A DNA stretch of 64,000 bases from Apiotrichum sp. Y4204 (GCA_025531455.1 JAMYHL010000103.1:52676-116675); one strand, 5' to 3'; numbered from the stretch's first letter, positions 1 through 11,061 are shown. The notes: generated by a model not told the origin, from the sequence alone. Numbers and translations: made by a program.

Positions 1-2625
1 CGGTCACTCGGCTCCTTGATGTACTGCTCGCATTGCTTTGCTTCGCCGCGGTCCTTGCACGGCGTACACGGCCAGAGGCGGTCACACTACTGTCAGCAAT
101 GTCAAGCAAAGAGACGAGGCGACGGGCTCATGCACAGGGGCACTGGACCCCCCGCAGCGGGGCTCGTGCGGCGGCGTGACCGCGGTGTCAGGCGGGGGAA
201 GCACAACGCACCTTGGTCTTACGTCGACGACATGCTGGGAGTGTCAGCTGCTAGATCAAGCTGTTGCATTGCTGGGCCGGCTGTGTCTTGAACAAGAGCA
301 GGGTGTGATTCCATCTCGGTTGATGGTCGGCAACCACTCCCGCTCCCTGGCGGGCCCCACAGTGACTCAGTTACTCACCACTGCAGTTCTGGACGGATTT
401 GGCCTTGCGCAGCGCGTTGCCCGTGCCGAGCGTAAAGCTGAACGGGGCGATGGGCTGCGGAATGGTCGGCGGACGAGATGTGACAGTGTTGGATGAGGAA
501 ACGCAGCAACAGCGAGTAGGTGGTAAGCGAGCAACGAGGATGGGAGATGCGAGGATCCAGAAGTGGCCGCAGTGTCAGCAATCAACGACGGGCACGGCGT
601 CGACGTACGGGGAACACCGATGGTGCAGACGACATGTGCGCGGAGGATGCGAGGTGAGTAAAGGCGAGTGGGTGGTGGTGAGACGGAATGTGATGCCGCG
701 ATGGCGAGGATGATGTCGGTGAGTCGCTTCGGTGCGCGATGCGTTACGATGACGATGGAAAGAGGACTAAGGTTTTGTTTCGGAGTGGATGGAGGTATGC
801 CGAGGAGAGGGCGGAGATGGGTGGGGAGGTGGATGAAGAGGGGAATGAGGATGAGGGGGGTGTCGGTGTCGACGGCGACGACGGGGTTGATGGTGAGAAA
901 GAGAGAGAGACAAGAGAGATGGATGGATGGAAAGAAAGAGGAGGAGATGGAGAGATGGCGATGGGAGATGAAAGACACAATCCTGTCGGTCAAATTACAA
1001 ACAACATTCATTGCAATTATCCATCCCTTCTCGATCCTTCCCATCTCCCGCAGAATGATATGCATGCGATCTTGTCATCGTCGCCATCATCATCACCATC
1101 ATCACCCTCACTCTGCGCTTCCTCCCGCTCCGAGCGTTCCCCATGCGCTAGCCCGGCAACGGAACGACAACCGGCGCGGCCCTCGCCACCACCACAAATC
1201 GCACTCCTCGGTCTCTTCAGATCTACTCTGCTCTGCTCGTTGCTTCTCATACCTTCTTCTCAGAGTTAATCCCTCACTTCTCACAAACTCTGCACAACAC
1301 GGCACGCGAAACTGTAGATAGGAAGCGAGAGCCCAGGGTCCACAACCGAGACACCTCGCCCAAGTCCGTAACCCAGGACCCGGGACCCGCGACTTCCATT
1401 CTCTCCCTCCGTGCCCACAGACCCACAAACCCACAGACCAACAGGTCCACAGCCCATCCCCGGACATGCATGGCGCCCCGCGGTCCGCCGCGCGCCGCGC
1501 GCTAGCTTGCCCCGTTAGTCACTCTCCGTCCGCCGCGATCGCAATCGGTGTGCGGGGAGGTGAGTCGTGAATCTAGAGTCTAGAGTCGTGATCGGGCCGG
1601 GATTCTCATTTCCGCGGTCCGGTGGGGGGCATCCCTGCGGGGAATGGTGTGGGTGGCGGAAATCGCTGGAAAGTCGATATCCACACTACTAACAGAAGTC
1701 ACTGCCTTGGCACGTCGTTTGTCAGCGTGCCCTGGGGCTGTGGCGGCCATGTCTGATGGCGTGCTCAAACCGCCGCACATGGCGACACACGAGGTGTCGC
1801 AGCGCGCAGTGGGTTCGTTCCATGGATCCATGGGCCGTGGGCGTCACACATTGGTGGCGTAGGCAGCGACGCAGGCACACCAATTGCGGGAGCGCCGCCA
1901 GTAACCAGTCAACCGGGGGATTGATCACGCGCCACCGGTCACCGCGCCGTCAGTCGCGAGTCACGATGCAAAACGTCCACCCGCTGGGCGCTGCCGCACC
2001 CCGAGACCATACGTAGCGCCGAGACGGGGTGCTGGTTGGTTGCTGCTGATTGCGGCCGCGTGCTCGCCACGCTGCGTGAGGTGCGGGTCATCCTGGTGCT
2101 GTGAGGCGGACTGCGACGGAGTGAGCTGAGTGAACTGCGGCGGTCGGCTCGCCACTGGCCAATCGCGCGCACACAGGCGGCACTGACTCTGTGTACTGTA
2201 TCAATCAGGCACCTGTCGAGCACGGACAGTGGGGAACAGCTGGTCTCGGTCTCAGACTGGTCGAGTCTGGTTGCTCTGGCTCTGTGCACCTAGATGTATA
2301 TAGCATTGACACATTCACTGACCTTTGCAGCCTTGAAGTCATGAGTTTGAGCCGCTGTTACGTTGCGACACTCACTGTGCCGGTCCCTGAGGGTTTGTTT
2401 CGCCTTGATGACGGCGCACATTCTTATCTCCCATCGCCTTTTGCCATCTCATCTTGAACCCATTCACTCACCGCGCTACACTCCTACTGCATCTTAATCG
2501 ATCTCCCGCATACCGCGCTAACTGACGGTGACGAGTGCACTGACCACTGCAGGAACCCCGCACTTACTCATACGGTCTCCGAGGTGGGCTAGCCGGACTC
2601 CGGGTTTACACCCCGCATAAACCGA
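1..2625. other. Gene-free 5' stretch
   Basis: I see no gene that I can support here. Open frames of up to about 230 codons exist on both strands, but they are low-complexity and unlike any family I know, as expected in GC-rich DNA. A purine-rich (GA) tract lies at about 890-965 and a TCA/TCC-rich tract at about 1074-1110. The segment probably holds intergenic DNA and the promoter of the aldehyde dehydrogenase that follows. Confidence 0.5.
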
Positions 2626-2644
2626 GATATAAATATATATATAT
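2626..2644 (+). promoter_or_regulatory. TATA-like AT tract upstream of ALDH gene
   Basis: A GATATAAATATATATATAT-like stretch stands out in otherwise GC-rich DNA about 70-90 bases before the ATG at 2714. That is where other genes in this window carry TATA-like boxes. Confidence 0.5.
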
Positions 2645-2713
2645 CGACCACGGCCCTCATCACCACCAGCCTCGAAAGTAACCCAACAGCTCACACAGTC
2701 CACATCCCACACC

Positions 2714-4385
2714 ATGGGCCGCACCCTCTCCGCGCTCGTGCGCAACCTCGTCCCGCGCCCGTCGGCGTCCCCCGCGACATTCGCCATTTCCCACCCGTCA
2801 AAAGGCGTCGTGCACAGCGTGGAACGGAGCACCCCCGCAGACGTCACATCCGCGCTGGACTCTCTTTCTTCCGGCCTGCAAAAGTGGAAAGCTACGCCGC
2901 TTGCAGAGCGCGCGGCAGTGTTCTCGCGCGCGGCGGAGATCCTCTCTGATGAATCCTCGGGGTGGGCGGCGAAGCTTGTCGAGAGCAACATGGCGGAAAC
3001 GAGCGTCACAAAGTGGTGGTCTGCTGCGCAGATCGGCATGGCGACGGGCGCACTGCGTACCCTGGCTGGAAGTGCGGAGGCAGCGCTGAAAGAGGAGGAG
3101 GTCGCGCTCGAGCATGGTGCGTGGTCCATGGAAGTTATGACTGACGCCAGGGACTGTGACGATTGGCCGCGAGCCGTACGGAGTCTGTCTTGCTATTGCC
3201 GCGTGGAATGCTGTGAGTCCAGCTATGACGTCGGATGTGTGGCGAGCTCTTTCCATCTATTCCCCACTCTCGTTCCGCCTCAGTCTGACCCCCAGGTCCA
3301 CGTCCTGACCGTGCGCGCCATCGCGACACCGCTCCTGGCGGGCAACACGGTCGTGCTCAAGACCTCGGAAACCGCCCCGGGATCGCAGGCACTCTGGGCC
3401 GAGCTCCTGTACGCCGCCGGCCTCCCGCGCGACGCGCTCTGTGTGCTGCACGTGTGTCCCGCCGACGCCGCCGAGCTCACCACCCTCCTCGTCTCGGATA
3501 CGCGCGTGCGGCACGTAAACTTTACGGGCAGCACGCGCGTCGGGTCGATTATTGCGTCTCTTGCGGGAAAACACCTCAAGCCGACACTTATGGAGCTCGG
3601 GGGAAAAGCACCAGTCATCCTCCTCCCCGACGCGGACCTCGACACGGCCGCCTCGCACCGTAAGCCTAACCCCATTTTCCCCATTAATGCTAGTCATCTT
3701 CGGGGCGTTCATGAACGCCGGCCAGATCTGCATGTCGACGGAACGCATCCTCGTCCCCGCCTCGAAGCGGGACGCGCTGCTTGCCGCCCTCGCGCGCGCA
3801 TGGGAAGCAGTCGAGGCACAGCCCCGCGCGCTCTTCACCCCCGCCTCGGGGGAGCGCGTGCGCTCTCTCATCGCCCAGGCCGTTGGCGCCGGCGCGTCCC
3901 CCGTCCTCGGGCTGCGGAAGGACGCCGACGCTTTTGTGACACCCACGATGCTTGCGGACGTTACCCCCGACATGCAGCTCTACGGCGACGAGTCGTTCGG
4001 CCCGTTGGCGGCGATTGTCTCCGTTCCCGACGCGGACGAGGCGGCGCTCATTGACGAGATGGTCCGTATCGCGAATGACACGCCGTATGGTCTCGCTGCC
4101 GCTGTATGGGGCCGGGACGTAGAGCGCGCGACGGCCGTCGCGAAGCGGATCGAGGCGGGCGCAGTGCACGTCAATGCGCCGACGCCGGCGGACCCGCCGA
4201 CCGTGCCCCATGGCGGGTGGAAGTCGTCGGGCTGGGGAAGGTTTAATGGCGTCGAGGGGCTGCGGTCGTTTACCCAGGTAAGATACAGGCAAGGGGAGGG
4301 GTAAGGCGGATTCTGATGACAGACGCGCTCGATCGAGGTCGTCAAGGACCCGCACGCGCTCCCGCTCAACATCTTTGAGCTGTGA
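2714..4385 (+). CDS. Aldehyde dehydrogenase, salicylaldehyde/vanillin dehydrogenase-like
   Basis: Predicted to oxidize an aromatic aldehyde (salicylaldehyde- or vanillin-type) to the acid with NAD(P)+. Exons I read: 2714-3116, 3151-3212, 3296-3659, 3694-4277 and 4323-4385, giving 491 residues, the usual ALDH length. Visible motifs are the WNA oxyanion-hole Asn (N154), LKTSE (K177), FTGSTRVG (about 231-238), the ELGGK general base (E255) and the GQIC catalytic cysteine (C289). There is no clear targeting peptide. Acceptor 3295 was chosen because it keeps the WNA-to-RA spacing of the family. Two introns are exactly 34 nt. A salicylate-hydroxylase-like gene lies 3.5 kb downstream on the same strand, which supports a role in aromatic catabolism. 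The exact substrate is inferred; the ALDH assignment is secure. Confidence 0.9.
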
Positions 4386-4776
4386 TTGATCAAATCGGGT
4401 GTGCCGCTGGCGGTGCGCGCAGCGGTTCTATGTAGCCTTATCCGTAGTTCCGTGTTTGCGCGTGAATGGATGTGGTGGTCACTGACCAACTCTACTATCC
4501 ACGCGAAACGTGAAGCACCAAGTGAGCACAACCCACGTCAAAGGGATAACAACCACACCCTCTGACCCAACTTGGCCACTGTGCAGCATAAACCAACACC
4601 TGTACTGCAGGAATAACATAACATCGCTTTCCTATCATTTACGTTACTCCAGATAATTTAAAACTAGTTCCACAGGCCAGTCTTCCCGTGGCTCCTTACG
4701 CCAGAGGCCCTATCTCAGCGGAGGCGGTCCAGCCTTAGTGTCTGGCTCATGCACGGCTTCGCGCCCCAGGACCAGT
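4386..4776. other. Convergent 3' intergenic region
   Basis: This lies between the 3' ends of the ALDH gene and the minus-strand peptide gene. It contains an AT-richer patch at about 4600-4670 that could hold polyadenylation signals for both genes. No other feature is visible. Confidence 0.4.
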
Positions 4777-5111
4777 TCAGGCTTCAGCCTCGCGCTTCCA
4801 GCACACGGGGTTGTGGCCGCCGCCGCAGCCGCCGCCGCCGAAGCCGGGCTCAGCCTCAGCCTCTGGCTCGGGCTCGGGAACCGGCTCAGGCTCGGCTTCA
4901 GCCTCGCGCTTCCAGCACACGGGGTTGTGGCCGCCGCCGCAGCCGCCGCCGCCGAAGCCGGGCTCAGCCTCAGCGAGGGCGTCGCGCTCCTCGTTGTCTG
5001 GTGTCAGTGGCTGGATAGGAGTGGATAGGTGCTACTGCTAAAGACAAACGTACGAGCAGGAGCGGCAATAGCCAGAGCAATGAGGGAGGTGAGGATGAGG
5101 GCGAGCTTCAT
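4777..5111 (-). CDS. Secreted Kex2-processed repeat peptide precursor
   Basis: Two exons, 5111-5054 and 4997-4777, with a 56-nt intron (GTACGT donor, CTGAC branch point, CAG acceptor), encode 92 residues. Residues 1-19 are a textbook signal peptide (MKLALILTSLIALAIAAPA). The rest holds two identical copies of GFGGGGCGGGHNPVCW (33-48 and 71-86), each followed by KR (49-50, 87-88) and EAEA. The 20 residues between the copies (51-70) consist entirely of X-Ala or X-Pro dipeptides (EA, EP, VP). This is the layout of ascomycete alpha-factor-type precursors: Kex2 cuts after KR, a Ste13-type dipeptidyl aminopeptidase trims EA/EP, and a carboxypeptidase removes KR. The two cysteines could form a disulfide. 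Known basidiomycete mating pheromones are instead farnesylated CaaX peptides, so the function is open: signalling peptide, RiPP core or Qsp1-like quorum peptide. Secretion and processing are inferred from sequence alone. Confidence 0.8.
4780..4974 (-). repeat. Two identical 81-bp direct copies inside the peptide gene
   Basis: Bases 4780-4860 and 4894-4974 are identical. They encode the two peptide modules with their flanking KREAEA and AEAEP residues. A 33-bp linker between them encodes further Glu-Pro/Val-Pro/Glu-Ala dipeptides. Perfect identity implies recent duplication or gene conversion. Confidence 0.95.
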
Positions 5112-5216
5112 TGTGAGGTTTCGAAGTAGGTATGTGAGGTATTGAGCGCGAGATGCTTGGATCGCTGCGACTGGGTAGAATGGAGCCTGGGGATAAGAGA
5201 TGGGTCGTATGCCGCC

Positions 5217-5225
5217 CCTTTTATC
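5217..5225 (-). promoter_or_regulatory. TATA-like box of the peptide gene
   Basis: On the minus strand the sequence reads GATAAAAGG, about 106-114 bases upstream of the ATG at 5111. Position and composition fit a TATA element for the secreted-peptide gene. Confidence 0.45.
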
Positions 5226-5546
5226 TCTCCTCGGTCGTTGGAGTGTAGCGCTTGTACATCAGACCTTGTTGGTCGCCCCAGCCTGGAGCATCAGACTTGG
5301 AGACAGGCAGCGCAGCTGGGTTCACCTCGCCGAAGCCTCCCAGAACACCCACCGTCGCCAGCTCATACAGATCTCGTCGGTGAGGTAACCGTCAATGTCA
5401 TCGTATCTCGATCCGCGTTCGAGGGTCACTTGGGATCTTGGGTTTACTTCCGATGCCGTACAGGTAAAGGAACGACTGGCAGCACATGTACTGTAAACCC
5501 AAAGCTGCACCGAGCGCCAGCGACGCAACGCTGTTCGAGATCCCCG

Positions 5547-5818
5547 ACTCGTAACCCAAACCATACAGTATGGCATCCGGATCTGAGGTTCTGGCACGGA
5601 CGAGTGGGAGCTGGGAGACGGGGCTGACGGCTCTCGAGATGTCCCACTCGTAATTTGCACCCTAAAGTATGACCTTCGGATCTGACGGCTTGAACAAACG
5701 AAGGCCGCATGCGAGCTGGGAGCTGGAAGCTCGGAGCTGGAAGTTGCTTCCGGCGATATCGCTCCTCAAGATGCTTTCTCGTAACCTGAACCCTCCAGTA
5801 TGTCAATCGGATCTGAGG
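5547..5818. repeat. Three degenerate ~42-bp direct repeats
   Basis: Copies begin at about 5547, 5646 and 5777. Each starts with CTCGTAA, continues through an ACC-rich segment to AGTATG, and ends near TCGGATCTGAGG. Spacing is 99 and 131 bases. They may be remnants of a duplicated element or reiterated protein-binding sites; no coding frame runs across them. Confidence 0.6.
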
Positions 5819-6825
5819 CCCTTGGATAACTGAAAGGTGAGGGCGCGGACTGCAGGGTCGATCATCACTCAAGATCATTCATGAGTCATCAAACAGTCGA
5901 TAAGGCTTCAGAGATCTGTCTCCTAGCGGAGACTTTCGGTTTCCGCTCGGAGACTTGTGCCTCGTTCCTCGTTCCACTCCCACAAGGTCACAAACGGGGG
6001 TTGAAGTGGTCAGGCATGACAGAAATCGGCAACCCCGCATGTCAGAAGACTACGCGGATCCCAGGATTGTGACGTCGATGTGGAGTCGGGTACCGTCAGC
6101 GACAGAGGCATGGCCAATGGGGAAGATAGTCGGCGGGACGGGGGTAGCTGGCAATACATGCAGCACAAACCCGTGGTACCAGGCCATCGATGACCCACTG
6201 CGCTCCCTCGACATCTCCCCAACGCATACGAGAGCCGTTCCTCACGAACGTAGCGGAGGATTGGCCGGGACTGGCTTTTCAGGTTACAGCCTCAGTGGGA
6301 TAAACTGCGAGCTTTAAAGCTACCGCCGGAGATGGGTCATCGAGTGGGCCAGAACCCCGGAGATACGGTCTTCAAGCTGTGATGAGCGACAAGTAGCTGG
6401 GCGTAGAAGGGCACGTTTGAGGCTCGCGGCACGAGGGACTGTCGGGGCCGCGTGTCCTTTGTATTTTCGATCGAACGCAGTATCGCTCTCGTCCCGTCTC
6501 CTAGCTGCTGCGATCCTTGAAGATGGGGGGAATATGCCCTTGTTTATCGACCTCGTCAGTCGTGATCAGAAGTAAAATTCCGTTTGGGGTAGAAGTGTCA
6601 GTGTCATAGGTCGGAGGGTCCCAACGGCCTTCAGAGCCTGAAATCCGGTAAAGTGTCCGGGCCGGAACGCCGACAGCGTCAGTAATCAGTACTCTCTTGC
6701 AGAGTCGGCTTGTTTGCAGTATCTGAGACTTTGTTACAAGGGTCGCTAGTGACACAAGCCGCGACTGACCGAGACGCGCTTATCCTACCACGAGGCGCGA
6801 CGCGTCTGTCTGGAGTTGTTTATCC

Positions 6826-7080
6826 TTGGACATCAGATTTCCGCGATACGCCGCACTTTTGCGCGCCCTCGAGCTGATGGCCAAACGTGCGGGCCGCAGC
6901 GGCGTCTTGTAAAGACTTATCCATGAATTATCTCGGTCATGAATAAACGCAGCAGGCCACCATCCACGTAAGAGAACGAGATGCAAATGAACCAAGTGAA
7001 CCAAAGTATCACAGAACAAGCGATATCCTGGTAGCTCGAACGACGCGTCCAGTTGGACATTAGATTTCCGCGATACGCCG
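6826..7080. repeat. 28-bp direct repeat pair
   Basis: Bases 6826-6853 and 7053-7080 match at 27 of 28 positions (TTGGACAT, then AGATTTCCGCGATACGCCG). Each copy is preceded by a CGACGCGTC-like motif. No transposase frame is present, so the origin is unknown. Confidence 0.7.
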
Positions 7081-7892
7081 TCCCGAATCACACCATTCAG
7101 GTGATAACGGCCCGGATGCCACGGCCGCACGGCATGGAGCACGTAGGGAGATTGGAGAACGGGCGGATGGAGGATGGAGGATGGAGGATGTAGCGGAGTG
7201 CGGAGTGTGATTGTTTGTGTCGGTAGGAGATTGTACCGCACGTATTGTTTGGTGGGTCGTCTTCCTGGCTGGGGCCGGAAGATCCGGGGCCGGTTGGCTT
7301 ACTGCATGGGACTGGTGAAGCCGGCGCCGGGTATGCCGCCATACACCCAGGCCCTCGGTCTCGCTTCAGCGGCAACCTTCTAGGACACCGAGCTGGGAGC
7401 CAGGGCAGTACAGTGTGTGGCCATGCGTACAAGGGCCATGCAGGGGGGTGGGCAATGCATACAGAAAGTCAGCTGAGACTGTGGTCATGCGCGGGTTCGG
7501 GTGGGCTGGTCTGGTATGGTGCATGAAATTAGCCGCACTGCGAGCCACGAGAGTTGCCGACAGCAAAGGCCAAAGGTGTCACGGGGTCGACGGACGTTAG
7601 ATGGCCGCTCACCGCGGTCGTCATGCTCTGAACACATGCATGTTCCCAGTTCGCTAGCAGCCGTGCAGCTCGAGCTGAGCCAGCAGAGAGTCTCCGCCGC
7701 CCGGAACACGCACGCGGGACATGTTGCGCGGGGCTCTGCACCGAGGCTGTGAGCCGTGAGATTACTTCATATACCCAGCAGGTGACTCTTGTCATTCCCA
7801 TCATCCACACCTCCTCCAGCTTCTTCAGCTTCCACCTCGACGAAGACTCTACCGACTCTAGACACTGCAGAACCAGACTACATCAATTCACT

Positions 7893-9369
7893 ATGGCGCC
7901 TCCTCTTTCTGATCTCGCAATCCACATTATCGGTGCCGGGTGAGTAGAGATGCGCGGGATGTGGGGAGAATGTGATCCCACCGCCCGGAGCAGCAGCCAC
8001 CATCACAAGAAACCTTGCTAACATGCAGAATGGGCGGCATGGGCTCGGCGGTCTCGTTCGCCAAGCAGGGCTTTACGAACATCCACGTGTGGGAGGCCGC
8101 CCCCGCCATCGGCGAGGTCGGCGCGGGTATCAACATCCCGCCCAACCTTGCGCGTGTGCTCGACAACTGGGGCGTGCTCGACGTGTGTGCCGGCGAGGGC
8201 GTGGACATTACCACTGCCAACGTGCTTGGTGAGTAGCCCGCGCGAGGCCAGCGAGCTTGGTATCAGAATCCAGAGCTGACTCCTCAGACTGTGCTACCGA
8301 CAAAATCCTCACGAGCGTGTCGTACAAGGGCTACATGAAGGAGAACTACGGATACCCGTTTACGACTGTGCACCGTGCGGCGCTGCAGAAGTGCCTCATT
8401 GTGGGTGCTGAGCGCTCGGGCGTCGTCAAGCTTCACCTCGGCAACTTTATCACCGAGTACGACTTTGACAAGACGCGGTTCCAGGTCAAGGACCGGACAA
8501 CGAACGAGATGCAGTGGATCCAGGCGGACGTGATCATTGCTGCCGACGGCGTCAAGTCCAAGGCCCGCGAGGCAATGTATGCCCGCACGGGAATCAAGGA
8601 CGAGGTGGAGGACACTGGCCAGGCCGCATACCGTATCATGGTGCGCCGCTCCGCGATCAACGAGGACCCCGAGCTCGTCCCCTTCTTCACCGGCACGCAG
8701 AGCTACCGCTGGGTCGGCGCGCGCCGTCACATTATCGCGTACCCGATCGAGAAGGGCGACCTGTTCAACATGAGCACGACGCAGCCCGACCGCCGCTTCG
8801 TCCAGGCCGACACGTGGACCGCCGTTGGATCCAAGGACGAGATGCTCAAGACGTTCCACGACTTTTGCCCGCGTGTCCAGAAGCTCCTCAACCTCGTCCC
8901 CGAGGGCGAGGTCCTCGAGTGGAAGCTCCGCGTGCACAAGCCCCTCCCCCAGTGGGTGGACGGCAACGCCGCGCTCGTCGGCGACGCATGCCACCCCACG
9001 CTCCCGCACATTGCCCAGGGCGCCGCGCAGGCCATTGAGGATGCCGCGTGCCTCGGCGTCGTGCTCTCCAAGATCACCTCCAAGGACGAGATTCACGCCG
9101 CCCTCGAGGTGTACCAGCGCATCCGCAAGCCGCGCACCGACTGGGCCGTCATGACCGCCGCGGAGAACAGCAAGGGTCTGCTCACCGAGGACCGCGAGTC
9201 GGTCCTCGCCGCGTTCCAGTCGGCCAACGAGGGCGCCAACCCCGACAAGATGATCTCGCGCGAAGTCCACGACAAGCTCTTCCTGTACGACGTGACCAAG
9301 GAGTCGGAGAAGGCGTTCGACGCCCTCTTCCGCGAAGAGAAGGCCAAGGCCCCCGCTGCCCGCATGTGA
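7893..9369 (+). CDS. FAD-dependent aromatic monooxygenase, salicylate hydroxylase-like
   Basis: Exons 7893-7939, 8029-8228 and 8288-9369 give 442 residues, the usual length for fungal salicylate hydroxylases. Residues 14-19 (GAGMGG) are the N-terminal FAD Rossmann motif, D169-G170 lie in the DG motif (AADGVKS) and G314-D315 in the GD motif (ALVGDACHPTLPHIAQGA), which identifies a class A flavoprotein hydroxylase. The expected reaction is NAD(P)H- and O2-dependent decarboxylative hydroxylation of salicylate to catechol in the cytosol. Related enzymes act on 3- or 4-hydroxybenzoate or hydroxynicotinate, so the substrate is inferred, helped by the aldehyde dehydrogenase upstream and the intradiol dioxygenase at 49.6 kb. 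The first intron interrupts the GxGxxG motif, a placement that makes the N-terminus reliable. Confidence 0.88.
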
Positions 9370-10014
9370 GAGAGCCGAGTGTGTGATAGAGCGCGGGAGG
9401 ACGTTGTGTATAACCTGGATCAGTATCATTCATCGTAGTTTCTGTTCGTTGGGCATTGGATTGTATGCAATACTAGCATGCGAGAGAAGGAGCACAGAGT
9501 ACTGTACAAGGAGAGCGCGAGGCGGTCTATGGCACGCACGCACTCGACTGTGTGCACATGCGAATAGGCCAGACAGGAGACGAGACAAAAATCACACACG
9601 TACAGGCAAAGTGTGCCAGTCGTGGCCTTTATGTTCAAACATGTTCCAATCTGCAACGCTCTTGCGACCTCTTCCTCCGGACTCCTCCGGCAGCCCCCAT
9701 GCCGATATCATAGATTGGATCTCTTATGATCTCTCCCAATGAGCACATGCACAGAGTGTCCCAGTCGCAGAATCACAATGCCGAAGAGGCAACTGGCAGC
9801 GGACAGCGTTATCACGGCATCATCGCCACGATACTCAATCAGCGCGGGCCATCGCCTGTCCCTCGTCCCTCGGTGTTGTCGTCGTCACATCCTCGTCTTA
9901 TCCGAGCACGCGAGCACAATATTCTCCAGAAATCCAGAACTCCATCTTTTCTTTGTATCTCTATAATGTACATGTACAAATCCGCACGATGTCGCCCGGT
10001 CCCGCCAACCCGCG
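9370..10014. other. Intergenic region, nothing recognised
   Basis: This holds the 3' end of the monooxygenase gene and the promoter of the F-box-like gene at 10015. I see no further gene or repeat. A short AT-rich patch at about 9940-9980 may be core promoter. Confidence 0.4.
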
Positions 10015-11061
10015 ATGGACGCCACAGCCTACCCGCACCTCCTGGACGCGATCATCGCGTCCTCCGCCCCATCAGCCCTCTTGGTCCTCCGGCGCGTCTC
10101 CCGCGACGCAAAGAAACGCGCCGAACAAATCCTCACAGCCAACCTCGCGCTCTCGATTCGCCGCTTCACGCGGCTCGGCGGCTTCGAGGTCGACGTCCGC
10201 TCGCTGTACCCCCGCGGCGCGCCCGTGTCCCGCATACAAGGCAATCTGACCGCATGGATCGGCGCGACGCCTACCCCGCTGCCACTGTCCATCCGCTTCA
10301 CTGCCGTCGGGGTACTCACCATCTGGGCGCCGCTCGAGCCCGCCGAACGCAATGTACCCGGACACGCGGATGTTTCTCACTTTCTCGCGCCGCTGACGCC
10401 CCGCCTTACGCGTCTCACTGACGTGCACACCGCGCAGCCAGAGTATCCCCCGTCTCCTGTCGTAGGGTTCACGCACCTTCCCGAGTGCCCGAGTCCGGCG
10501 TTCGCCCCGCTCGCGCTGCATCTCTGCGCCGCGGCGTTGCCCGTGATTGTCCACATCACACTCCACTCGGGGCACTACATCATGCCGTACAGCGCGCCGC
10601 TGCGTCCGCGTCTGCCTGATGCCGCGTCGATAGTCGTTGTATTCGACTACCGGTCCTTCTCCCATGAGCAGCGCTCGGTACTTGCCGATGCACGGGTGAT
10701 CAGCGAGGTGCCCGAGGCGGACGACGAGCTCGCGAGTTTGGTGGACGCGATGGCCGTCTCCAAAGCAGGATTTACCCTCGTTGGCGCGGAAGAGATCGGC
10801 CATGTTCTCGCCGCCCGCTCGCCCGCGTACCGAGACGGCCTGTGGAGAGCTGGTGGGGACGTCTGCGCGTACCTCGCTGCCAGAGTCAGAGAGCGGCGGC
10901 GCCACTTTGCGTTCGATGGAGTAGTGGCAGAGCCCGACTCCCTGCCATTCACGGCCGTCACTTACCCCGAGTACGCTGCGCGAGTTGGGAACACGACTTT
11001 CCAGCTCGTCACGATAGAGCACATACATTCTCGGTCGCTGTTGCGCGACCTTGAACTGTGA
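10015..11061 (+). CDS. F-box-like domain protein of unknown function
   Basis: A single uninterrupted frame of 348 residues. Residues 6-45 (AYPHLLDAIIASSAPSALL, then LRRVSRDAKKRAE) have the pattern of a degenerate F-box, in which a protein would dock to Skp1 in an SCF ubiquitin ligase. The remainder has no motif I recognise. As far as I recall, such intronless F-box-like genes form large lineage-specific families in basidiomycete yeasts. The start at 10015 is the first ATG in frame and places the F-box at the N-terminus. It lies between two hydroxylase genes, but nothing in the sequence ties it to aromatic catabolism. Confidence 0.65.
   Translation: MDATAYPHLLDAIIASSAPSALLVLRRVSRDAKKRAEQILTANLALSIRRFTRLGGFEVDVRSLYPRGAPVSRIQGNLTAWIGATPTPLPLSIRFTAVGVLTIWAPLEPAERNVPGHADVSHFLAPLTPRLTRLTDVHTAQPEYPPSPVVGFTHLPECPSPAFAPLALHLCAAALPVIVHITLHSGHYIMPYSAPLRPRLPDAASIVVVFDYRSFSHEQRSVLADARVISEVPEADDELASLVDAMAVSKAGFTLVGAEEIGHVLAARSPAYRDGLWRAGGDVCAYLAARVRERRRHFAFDGVVAEPDSLPFTAVTYPEYAARVGNTTFQLVTIEHIHSRSLLRDLEL

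Larger units (their letters stand above)
5226..7892. other. Intergenic region with degenerate repeats, no gene
   Basis: This 2.7 kb contains no reading frame I can assign. It does contain two repeat families listed separately (5547-5818 and 6826-7080). The last few hundred bases presumably hold the promoter and leader of the FAD monooxygenase that starts at 7893. Confidence 0.5.

Noticed and set aside
8284..9429. 381-codon open frame antisense to the FAD monooxygenase
   Set aside because: It mirrors a gene with full FAD motifs on the other strand; long antisense frames arise from the strong G/C third-base preference.
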